From NCBI GenBank assembly GCA_039566865.1, contig CM076954.1, forward strand, positions 16,826,001 through 16,890,000: DNA of 64,000 nucleotides, read 5' to 3'. This document shows, in pieces, positions 1 through 12,300 of the stretch (the first letter of the stretch is position 1; every line of letters starts with the position of its first letter). Position numbers and translations under genes: made by a program. Source of the DNA: Aurelia coerulea (Eukaryota > Cnidaria > Scyphozoa > Semaeostomeae > Ulmaridae). The notes under the pieces are model-generated. The model was not told the DNA's origin, ran no database searches, and saw nothing but the letters and a program-made list of their open reading frames with translations.

Positions 1-583
1 CACAAGGCTTAAACAGTAATTTTTACAAATGTATCAGATCATATACATCCTTGTTCTCTGAAAGATTTGATTCGTAGCTCTTGAAGGGAATTAAAGTTGC
101 TTGAGCGAGGAGATCCTTTTTAATTGTGATCGAGAGTTTTTGGCCTCTTTTCACGTTTGATGAAGTTGCAGAATTTAAACAAAATGAGATTTTTCCTCTC
201 TTTACAATGCTCCAAAAAACAAGATAAATCATAGAAATACTTCAACCATACGAGTATCAACCAACTGTTGATTGATTTAAAGGCAATCTGTCTCCTTGAT
301 AAATTGAAATAAAATTATTAAAAACCCCAAAAAAGCTCCCATTGTATATTCCACAAGTGTGCGCTAATTTACTTTATCTAAAGAAATGAAGATCATAGAG
401 ACTAAGTGATGCATGAATTTTGCTCCAGTGAAAAAATAAAATCGGAACAATAAGGGACAGACTGCCTTTAATATCTCAAGCATGCCCTGCGTAATGAATT
501 TATTGAGTAGGCCTAATGTGATTCATATTCATCAACATATCATGTATTGGATTAGTGTTACCAGCAAACTATTTTCATTTCAG

Positions 584-3310
584 TGGGATTCAAAAAGTCT
601 CCTAGAAAAGAAGGATTTCATCTTCAAAGCAAAGTCATGTGCACCATACACATTGCAAAGCTCTGCACGTTCGTATCTATCTTGTTATTACTTTCTTGGT
701 TACCTTATTTCTAATATAAAGATAGACCCCAGGTAGACCCAAAAATATTTTTCTTTCCTTACATACCTAACATGGAAATGTACACTAACTGATAGATTTC
801 ATGTAATTTATTTAGATATTAAAGTATTTTAATTTCAGTAATGTTGCCGATTTAAATTTTGTTCGTAAATCTTCTTCAATTTTTCCCATATTTGAGACCC
901 AAAACCATGTCCAGAAGTCAGAAGTTCGTGAACCCAAATACCAGCTCTACAAACCACTGGCCTAACAAGGCTTCTTGTCCAGATTTTAGAGCCGAAAAAT
1001 AACCTGAGCAGTCCTATGCTAAAAATACAGACGACTACTGTATGATTTTAGAAAAATCCAAAGACCCAAAAATTAGGAAAATATCTTCAAGGGACATGTA
1101 TGGGAACGAGAATTCCACTTTCCATTCTGGTCCATGATTCACTTGCTATTGAAATCAAAATTCTATTTCTGAAACTGACAATTGTAGTGAACTTAAATTT
1201 CCATGCAAAATAAATCATGGACCATAATGGAACATGGAATTCTCGATTCCCATACAAACCCCTTACACGCATTTTTCCTATTTATGGGTCTTGAAGATGA
1301 GCGATTTTACCAAACAAAATTTTCTCGTCTAAGTTGGCCTTTGACTGGTAAATTAACGCTTTAGTTTTTAATATCGGCCGCTTACTTTTTATTTCACAGC
1401 CTGCCAAAGGGGCAAACTTTTTTTTTGACTCACCCGGTATATGATATGATATGATATAATATGTAGATATGTAGCGCTATATATGTCTTTATGATAATTC
1501 AGAAATATACTACAACTTCTTAAACGTTTCGATTTTCATCTTCTTCAGTAACTCATTATGATATGTCTCAAAGTATGTCTTTATGATACGTCTCAAAGTA
1601 GAGTACGATGATTTGTCCGAAAAAACCTTTGATCAATTGATTGACTAATTGATTGATAGGTTGATTTGCTGTTTGATTAATCAAATGACTAATTGATTTA
1701 TTCATTGATTGGTTTATTGCTTGTTTGATTAATTTATTCATTCATTGATTGACTTGCTGCTTGCTGTGATCACTTATGTGGTCAAATAAACGCGAAGCTA
1801 CAGTGATTAATCAATCTTTTTACATATTTGCAGTTATCTCAAGATGTATCCCAACCTTGGTTGGAACCTCGCTGAGCAATTTTCTTGGCACCAATCAAGC
1901 AAATTTGTCGTACGACGGAAGTGCTAACATCACAGCAAAGAAGGTCGAGAGTGGCAACGTGTAAGATATGATTATTTCCTACAAAATAAATCGAAAAAGG
2001 AAAGGCCATGATACCAGCGTCGATCGTCGGATCCGAAGATGCTTGCGGTGACGAATGAATGAATAAACATGGATTCAGAAACACCTCAACACGTTTCCAT
2101 ACTTGTTTCATTGTTTTTTCGTCGTGTTGCGGTGTTTCTGCCTACACATTTATTATCATCTACCCCTAGTACCCCGGTACAATAGGTACCTGCATATAAG
2201 AAACGCCCATTTAAAACGCTGTATTTTTGAGAAAAAATGGAAAGAACAAGTGTTTTGTCCATTGTGGGCCGCTCGTAATGGTGAGTTTATGATGATAAAT
2301 ATTGAAGGTGAAGGTGAAGTGGAAATTTTAGCGCCAAACACTGGGCTAAAGTTTCTTGTATTTTAATTCACAATATTAGATCCTGGTCTGATGGCCTGGA
2401 AGCATTCTACTCCTGGGATTCATAAGAAATTCGTACCCTTCATGCAAGGTTTATAAGAAATTGCTACCAACTACCAAGATATCCTAGATTTAACAGGTTT
2501 TCACCTAAATCTTAAATGATGGTCTTGGCAATCATTGATAACATACACATATGGCTAATATGTCTATGAATAGCCCCATTCTGTTGTAACATATTTTCCA
2601 GGACTTTCCAGAAATGAGATTAGACAGTTAAGAATCTTTCAGCCTGAGAAATGAAAAGCATCATATATATATATATATATATATAAGAAATATTTCAGGC
2701 TAAGGTGTGAAAAAGTGGTTTCTTAAATGCGGGGCCTTGCTGTATTATTTTGTGGCACAATAGATGATTACGGAAAATATGGCATTCAGGGGCATTTGTC
2801 CTGTAAAGTTAATCACGTCCTGCAGTGGAATCACTTATGAGTCCATTGCGATTCTAAAATAGAACGCAAAGAATTATGGGGAAATGCCTCCTGCCACGAA
2901 AATACGAAATTCCACGACCTTATTTGATATCTTTAGCTAGACTGATTACCAGTTCGTAGTTATTGCTATTGATAGACTGATGGACGCTATAGCTACGACT
3001 CATGGACTTTCACCTTGAAATGGAGACGAAATTGTTTCCCTTGACGTCACGTCCGACATGGAAACCATTGCAACACTGTACGAAAAGCCTATTGCTCCAG
3101 GCAATGGCGGATAGGCCTAACTTATCGACTCAATCCTCAGATAATTAAACGCCTCAAAATTCCAGTTTTGAGTGACGTTAGCAATGAACAAAAGCCACAA
3201 GTATCCAGATAAATGTCTCCTCAATCCAAGAATCGACAAACCTTCCTTTGTCTCTTTTCGTTCCACTTTTTGATGTGAAGGTCCATAAGTCCCAGTTTGA
3301 GCAAAAAATA

Positions 3311-3350
<40 letters not shown>

Positions 3351-6300
3351 GACATTGTCGTTGTTGTTGTTGCGATAACTGGGACTATTTCGTGAGTCTA
3401 ATCTTTAGCTGCAAATATAGTTTAATGGTTATGATTTCTTCTTCCTTGCAGTGCTGCTGCTGCTTTGCTGAATCTTCAGAATCTTGGCAAAAAGGTGTGT
3501 ATACGGGGCAATTGAATTTCATAGGGCTCAAATCTTTACCACAGTGGGTGTAAAATTATCTTGCGTTTTTCTTTGAATTTAGTTGCTTCAAAGGAACTCA
3601 GCATAATTTGCTGTAAATCTGCCACATAAATTTTTTGGTATCTTAATTATTATCAACATGGCCGCATTTATTCTACATCTATCAAAGTACTGAGCAGGAC
3701 TCCATAGCAGTATGTGTGCTCAGGTGTAAAGTATGGAAAATATGAATTAGTAAACAAAGGATTGCAAGAATAGTTAATTTAAGATTTAGGGACTTGACAG
3801 AGGCCTCCCCACAAAAGACCATAGAGCTGGGAGGCCTGGGGAGTTTTAGCTTCACACTATTGCATGATAAGATAGAAACCCAGGAGATTTCCAGTAACGC
3901 TGACGATACCCCCAGGCCCCACCTATTATATTTGGGGGTGTGTGACATCATCAAATTTCTAAATCTGAAACCAGAACAGCGACATATTTCTACTTGCCAC
4001 CATATTGTAGACCTTTATAAAAGTATGGTTTTCTTGAAGATGGTGAAGGTGAAGGGTGAAGGTGAAGTTGTGGTTTTTAGCGCCAAGCGCTGGGATCAGA
4101 GAAGTAGCTAAGCGCTAATCGAGTCCGCGACCCCTTGTCATGACGCTCAAGTAGCGAGGATCTACCGGGTATCGAACTTTGTCCGCCTGTCTGGCTGCAA
4201 AGTCAGAGGATGACACCACTGCGCCACAACGCCTTCAAAGATCCCCTCTATTGAGCTAGGATTTATGTGAAGATTTTAATTTTTTCAAAACTTCCCATGA
4301 ATTCTTTCAGCAAAAATAATGCGCCGCCATTTGTAAAATAATCAAGATATTAAACATTTGCTTTGTCAGATTTACTGCAAAGTACCCCGCCTTCCTTTCA
4401 AGCAATTCATTGAAAAGAAAAATGTAACAGAATTTTACAACCAACCTTAAAAAGAAAGATTTGAGCCCTATGCTTAATCAGATAAAAGTCTGAATATCTG
4501 ATTTCAATTGGAATTCAACTCTGTAACTGCTAATTAAGAGGCCTTTTATATGAGAAATTTCAGCCCATGATGCACTCAACGCGCAGATTGAGTTTTGAAA
4601 GTATCTCTTGCTTTGTGTTCACACGAAGTCTCAACCAGCGGCGTACACTTTGCCAAATATTGGGGGGGGGGGTTGAGGCTATTGTTTCAGTTAAAAAGCA
4701 TTGTTTGTTTCTATTGTTTCGAACAAAAGATCTTTGTTCTAGCCAACATTGGGGGGGCGATCGCACCCCTCGCCCCCCAGGTGTCCGCCACTGATCTCAA
4801 CGCAGGCTGAAATTAGGTCAATTTATATGATGACGATTTGATTTCAACGCTCTCTGAACTGAAATCTTTCTGTTTTCATTGAAATTCTCAATATTCTCAG
4901 CTTGTGCTGAGATTTTAGCATGCGGTAAGTTGCCGTCGTGTTGAGTTCAATCTGTGTTGAGTTGCAATTCGGCCTCTCTCGCGTAAACAGTGTGAACGCT
5001 TACACCGTCAACCGAGTTGAAACTCAGCCCGTGTAAAGGGCGTCTAAGTCCTGCATGTTGGAGATAAAGATAAATGTTTCGGAAAGCAGGCGTCAGGGTA
5101 AATTCTTTATCCTTGGTTCTGTGGGAATGATATGTGCTTTATGGGAAAAGCTGTATCCGTGCTTTATGTGAAGATTTTATCATTCTTATACAATTTAGGT
5201 CATTAAAGATGTTGAAGTATCTTGGTATTGGATACTGGCGTAAGTAACATTCTTCAAATTGACTTATTATGTATTATCTGTTTAACTATGGATGTTTCAG
5301 AAAAAACGCAACCCAGCTCTATTTAAGAATTTTTAGAAAATGATAATATTTGAATCAGTTTGACGCATACCCCATTAATGTACACCTAAACTGCCCATCA
5401 TCGTCAGAAAGAAGGAAGATTGTACTTTCAGATGGTATACGTTACATTTACTAAAATCCAATCATTTTTTAAGATTTTCAATCACAGTTGGGCTGCGTTT
5501 TTTTTTTGCGAACACCCTGCATAGTCTGTCTCAAATATGTCACAAGAGATTTGCAACAATGCGAAATTACTATTGCAAATCAATTCAATTTGTTTTATTC
5601 GCGAGTATTTTCATGTCACATTAAATTTGAGGAAGATATTAGCTGAAGTGAAGGTATCCTTAATCTGGCATCCCTTTTGCCGTAATGTTTCTTTGTTTCT
5701 GAATCACCTCAAGACTACATCCAATATGGTAGAGCTGAAACTGTACTGTGTGCACATTTAGTAATAATTGCAGTTATGAGCCCCCTAGCTCCCTGCAACA
5801 CTTTTAAAATTCTAAGACAACACTTGACAACACAAAATTCTAAGACAACATGTGTTCCATAAACCATAAACTCCCGATTAATCGATTCTTTTTGGTGCAG
5901 CCGCCATTCCATGAGAGAGTCGCTCCAGCATAGGTTCAAAAGCTTTAACTTGGCGCTAAAAGGTGGGTGTAAAATTCAATGACTTATTTCTTCTGTTTGA
6001 ATGGCTTGAAAGAAACTTCAGATACTTATCTATAATTCTACCGTTGGACTTTCCAGAAATTTTGACCATTTTTGAAATCACAGCATATCTTAAATTTCAA
6101 CTCATTTGAAGATATGACGTCATCAAATTTATAAATCATAAACAAGATGAGTGACAGACTTTTGTAGGCATCCATAAATTATGGTTTTCTTCGAAATTAC
6201 TGCATGTTGCGTCAAACAGTTTAGAATCTACGATGGTTTTAAGTTTTTTTGACGATGTTTCTTGAATTCTTGAAAAAGAAGAAAAACACTGTAATTCTGA

Positions 6301-9300
6301 AAATATTCAAGATTTCAGAAAAGTCGAACGGTAGAATTATAGAGAAATAGCTAAAGTTTCTTTGAAGTCATTCAGTTCAAAGAAATAGGTCACTCAATTT
6401 TACACCAGGCTTTTTGAAGATGTGGAACATATGCTAATCACCCCAAGACTGTGCAGAAATCTGTCCTTTACATGTGCCCAGAGTGGCTATTTTCACCAAG
6501 TCCGTTCTTGTGATAAAGCTGCTTGTTGTTAGTTTTAGGTCAACGTTTTACGTTATATCCCTTAGATTTAAGTTTAAAACCAACGTAGATCTGGTAAAGC
6601 AATCCAAATTTACTTTAAATTTTCTTTCTTACAGAGGTCTTGGTATTTCTATGGCAGCATCGTTCATATACATCGTTATTATGCGGTAAGTTTGATAAAT
6701 TATGCCAGGTGTGTGAAAGCATTGAGGAAGTTGTGATCGCCTGAATTTTTATTGTTATAAATTTCAGGAATGTGAAGATTTGAATATGCAAATATTTCAC
6801 CCTAGCCAGCATATTGCAGGTCCACGTCTGTCTTTTTTTTATAATTCGACACAATATCATCAGATACATGGTCTAATCTAACTAAAACTAAAAGAGCTAA
6901 CAATCTAATACAACAACAAATTGTTAAACAAGGTAATCTCAACGCCAACGGTATGTTGATAAATTCTAAGAAAAAGTTTATGTGCTATCCAAGCATTTGC
7001 TGTAAATTATATCAAGGTATTCGGTAAATATTTGCAGGTATTGTTCATCATCATTTGTAAATAGAAAGATCAATTTTTGTTTGTCTGTTGGGATTCTAAT
7101 GAAATTTGGGTAAATTTCGTTGATTTGTTATCGTACAGCTGCCTGTAACCTTCAGCTTATTTGTTTGTATGTTTATTTTGTGTTCCCATTTAGCATCCGA
7201 AAGTAGTTTTTAGAGACAAGAACAGGTTACTGAAGAAGAACATTGGGCTCAAATCTTTAAAAAGGTCGGTGTAAAATTCTGTTGCCGTGTTCTTTGAAAT
7301 AAATAGCTTGGAAGGAACTTAGGGTTTTTTACTGTAAATCTGCCGCGGCAATTTATTGGTATCTTGATTAGTTGCAATATGGCGGCATTTATTAAATTTG
7401 AGGCTATGACGTCATCAAATTTCTAAATCCTAAACTACAAAAGCTACAGATTTCTGCTTGCCGCCATATTGTAGACCTCCATAAACTATGGTTTTCTTGA
7501 AGGTTATGTAATGTTTTCTCAATTAGTTTAGGATTTACAATGATTTAAATTTTTTCAAAATTTTCCATGAATTTTTTCAAAAATTATCAAATTGCCACCA
7601 TTTTGAAAAAAATAAAGATATAAAACTTCCACAGCAGATTTACAGCAAATTACCATAAGTTCCTTTCAAGCAATCCAATTCAAAGAAAAATATAATAGAA
7701 TTTTACACCGACCTTTTTAAAGATTTGAAAGATTTGAGCCCTATGCTCTGAAGAAGTGTCCTTGTCCTTCTTCCCTATGCGACCACAATTCATAATTCTT
7801 TTAGCCCAGAGTGACAGTTAGCGCCCGTTTTCACTCTTCGTAAGAGACCCTTTACATGAGAAATTTCAACCCGGGTTGAGTTGAACACGGGTTGAGTTTC
7901 AACTCGGTTGACGGTGTAAGCCTTCATCGCATGAAGGAGGCCGAGTTGAAACTCAACACGGGTTCAACTCAACTCGGCAACTCAACCCGTGTTGAAATTT
8001 CAACACTGGTTGAAATTCTCATGTAAACGCAAAATTTTTCAACTCGGGGCGAGATTAAAATGCGAACAAAGGAGATCGAATCTACTTCCGCAATCATTCA
8101 AATATTTGAATGGTCTCACATTCCTTGTTCTATTGTTTGCAACCATGTGACCTAATCTCAACCCGTGTTGAGATTTCATGTAAACGCAAGGCAAAATAAG
8201 CAATGCTGTTAAAACTCAACCCGTGTTGAAACTCAACACGGGTTGAAATTTATCATGTAAAGGGCCTCTAACAGGCTTGCCAGGGCGCGGACTCAAGCCC
8301 TCAACCTTCGGATTGGTAGGCCCGTGCGCCACCGTTGATCCACCCCTGCAGCATCAGTCAGCATGCTTACGTTTCCAAGTTGTTTTTTTGCATGCATGCT
8401 CGGTGGCTTGCTTGCTGGTTCTGAATGAACGTGCCAAATTCCTCGCAGGAACAAGATCTTTTTCATCTTAGTCATTAATATGGCAAAATTTCCATTGCAG
8501 ATGGGTCGCAGGTATCCTTGTTTGGCTGACCACATATGCTGTCCTTACTCTCATTGGTTATTGTAAGTACCTGCTTTACAACTCTTTATACTTATTTTAC
8601 AACTCTTTCCCTCACTGTACAACCAGTTTTAACAGTGGCCGGGCGGCTTATACGTTTCCGTCAGGGACTGAAGTTAAGCTCGGCCGAGTGAGGTCAAACT
8701 CCTCATGGATGACCTCTTGGAGGCCTAACCTCGCAACTCACCTCGCCGTTCTTCGGAAGAAACGTTAAATTAGGGGTCTTATACCTGGATGCGGCATGCA
8801 TAGTGGTCTTAAATTAGCTTTAAATGGCTAGAAATACTTTGAACCCATTTGAATAAAATTACTGACAAAAATAGTTCAAGGGAAAGTAAACAAACATAGC
8901 TCATGGTTTAAATCTTTAAAATAGTGGTGTGAAATTCGAGTATCACGTCTTTGAATTAAATGGCTTGAATGAAAGGAACTTGGAGTACTTTGATATAATT
9001 CTACCGAGGAAATGTTTTGATATCCTGATTATTTTCAAAATGGCTGTTTATTTTCAACACGTTCCAGCTTTTGAGAAACATTGCAGATTTGTATAGAGGC
9101 TTCGATATTACTGTGATAGCTTGAGCAATTCGTTGCTTGTGAACAAGTGACTTTTAGCTTTCTGAGACCCAATACATATAGAATCGCACAGCTTATAGGC
9201 TATTTCCTTTGCCACAGCATAGTCTTAAGTTATAAAGTCACAGAGTTTTACACCCACCTTTAGCATCAATTTACCGATTTGGAGTCTATGCTTGCCCTAT

Positions 9301-12300
9301 GTTATCTACTAGTAAGACCTTTGACTGAGAAATGCAAGTTGAAATTTATGACATTGTCTATTGATCCATGCGAGTACATCTCGTTATTGTTTTCAATTCT
9401 CTAATTTATCCATCAGATGCTTTTCAAAACCCAAGTTTCAATCTATTTTTCTCCTCTTTGCAGCCACATACTATTGCTACACAGAATACGCTCGCTTGGC
9501 AAAGACAGACACAAGTAGTTTGAGCCTGTCTTTCTCCACAAACCTGTCGTCGTACAAAGACAAGAAAGAAACATGGCTGGCACTCAGTAAGTAGATAAGG
9601 CTAAAATTTCTATCGTTTGGAAGGAACTTAACGTTTTTACTGCAAATCTGCCGTTGTAATTTGTTGATATCTTGATTAATTTCAAAATGGCCGCATTTAT
9701 TAAATTTGAGGCTATGACGTCATCAATTTTCTAAATCCTAAACCAGAATAGATACTGATTTCTGCTTTTCACCATATTGTAGGCCTTCATAAACGATGGT
9801 TTTCTTGGAAGTTGTATGATTTTTCCTCCTTTTGTTTAGGATTTACGATGATTTAAATGTTTTCAAAATTTTCCATCAATTTTTTCAAAAATCATTAAAT
9901 TGCCGTCATTTTGAAAACAAATCAAGATATCAATAAATTTCCACGGCAGATTTACAGCAAAGTACTATAAGTTCCTTTCAAGCCATTCAATTCAAAGAAA
10001 AATTGAATAGAATTTTAGACCCACCTTTTTAAAGATTTGAAAGATTTGAACCCTATGCTAACCTTTGCCTACTGTCATTGAGCTGAACTGTATTCAGTCA
10101 CAATCGTGGCGTGCGGACGTGAATTCTACAGCTCTAGGATTTGCGTAAAATATACTCGATATGTAACTAGATCAACTACGAATACTTATTTCTTAGGTTT
10201 GTTATTTAGTTTAAAATATGTCAGTATTTGAATTTTTGTTTCACTTATTTTTTAATCCTTTTATTTTTGTTAACCCTTTCATTAAAAATTGAAGTAGGTT
10301 GATAGATAATTATTCTCCGAGTTTTTTCTATAACCTGTAGCAATGCATTACTTTCATAGTATATTCAAACTGCTGTTCTTAAAATTGTAATTCACAAGAG
10401 GGGCATATGGCTCGAAAGCTCATTTGAGTTCTTTTCATATGTCCTTCAGCAATATTCTGTTGTTAAATGTATGCATATATATGTCATCATTTGTTTTATA
10501 AAATTTAGCTTTCTATTATACACTACACCAGTTGAAATGTATTAGTTTTGAATTTGCTGAGAATATACATTGAATACTTTAATACTTTATTACTTTAAAG
10601 TGGCCTGAAGCTAACATTTCTATTGATACAAATGAATAGCACATAGCACTATTGAATGATAAGAACTCCTGTTTAAAATTGTTGATGCCTTGTTTCATTT
10701 TCTAGTTATCCACTATTTTCGTTGATTGGCTGATGACTTCATTTTTTGCAAAATATAGAGAAAATATGCATGGCAAATCTATTCAGAACAACTCTTTTCA
10801 ATTATCTAAACATCATATAAATTTGTTGAACAATTCATATTCCATTTATATTGGTAAGCTGCAAAGTTTCTTGTAACTGTAACGTTTCAAAGAAAGATCA
10901 AGTTATGTTTCCATATATTATTCTAGTAATTTGCAAACAAATGTTGTCATCAGCTGATACTTTACAACGAAATGAGATATTAAAAAATAGGGCTCCTTGT
11001 CATTCAACTGTGCTATTTACTGGCACCAATAAAAAAATTCGCTTCCAGGTCACCATTAAGAGAGATCCGGTGTACCAAAACACTTTCCAACTTGTTAGGC
11101 TCTGGTTCAAATATAACGAGGTAAATGTAAATAAATCCATGTACACAGACGATGCTGTCTCGTATTTTGAAAAGTACATTGCAAAAAGGACTATTAAGAC
11201 CACTGTTCATATTACACGTATTTTTTTATAAGAAACTAAGGTCCGGGGCTGGTGGACTGTTTCTTAAATTTGTAGGCCTTTTGCTACCAAAAGTTTCTTA
11301 CGTGTTTCTTATATTGTTAATGCCAGAAGTGTAAAATTAATTTAGTTTTGTCAAGAGGGCTCCCTAATTACTTAGTAAGATCTCAAAACTTGTAGATAAC
11401 ATAATTCGCACTCAAAGTAATGTCCAAACAGTTGCTATAGCCATACAGTGTCAAAACATGTTTGAGTGCGACGGGAAAATTAAAACTGCAAATTACAAAA
11501 GTTTCATAGCTTTTTAAATTCGGGTAGGGTTGCTTCTTAACTTTCGAAAAATTGAGCCTACCGTTTCTTATAGGCTGTTTTTTATTTAAAAAAATACGTG
11601 TATACCAGATAGCTATCGTATCATCTCCATTTTCATGTCAGGTAAGCTTTCTAGTTGCATCATGAAGAAGCAATCCAGTCTTGTTTCTCAATCCTTCCTC
11701 TCAAATTTTATCGTGTGTCATTGTCCACCAAAAAAAATGACATTATGGAGCGAAAAGTATTGGATAACACGATAACACCATCTACACCATGCCATGAACA
11801 AGGGCAGATTTTGTAATATAATAGCAAAGTTGCGTTTGATTGACACCTCAATTCAAAGCGATTAGCGACTGCAGACAAAGGAAATTCTCTCAACCAGTAA
11901 TTCAGAACAAACAAACAAAGCTGCAAAACTTTCCCCAAAAAAGGTAGTTATTAAGAGAAGTTATGTGCTTATAACGAAAGAAGAAGGATAAATCTAAAGT
12001 TCTGTCTTGCGGATTTTGTTTATTTGATTCAGGAGCTGTTTTGTAGTTGTTTCATTTGAGCCCTAAATATGCGAGAATTACAATGCCTTCTGCTGGGCTT
12101 CTGAATCAAATAAACAAAATCTTCCGATCCGATTTGTGGAGCGTTATATGTTGGATAGCCCTGATTCGATGTAAACAGCACCCCTTTCTGATAAGAAAAT
12201 TGCGCGCGACGATAGCAATCCGATATAAGTGTAAACGGGGCCCAAAGGTTTTAAACGATTAATGTATCATTCTTTTCCGTAGCATGTATATCTGGCATTG

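Noticed and set aside
1620..1760. TTGATTGATT-rich stretch considered as a CRISPR-like or satellite array
   Set aside because: Irregular simple-sequence DNA without constant repeat or spacer lengths.
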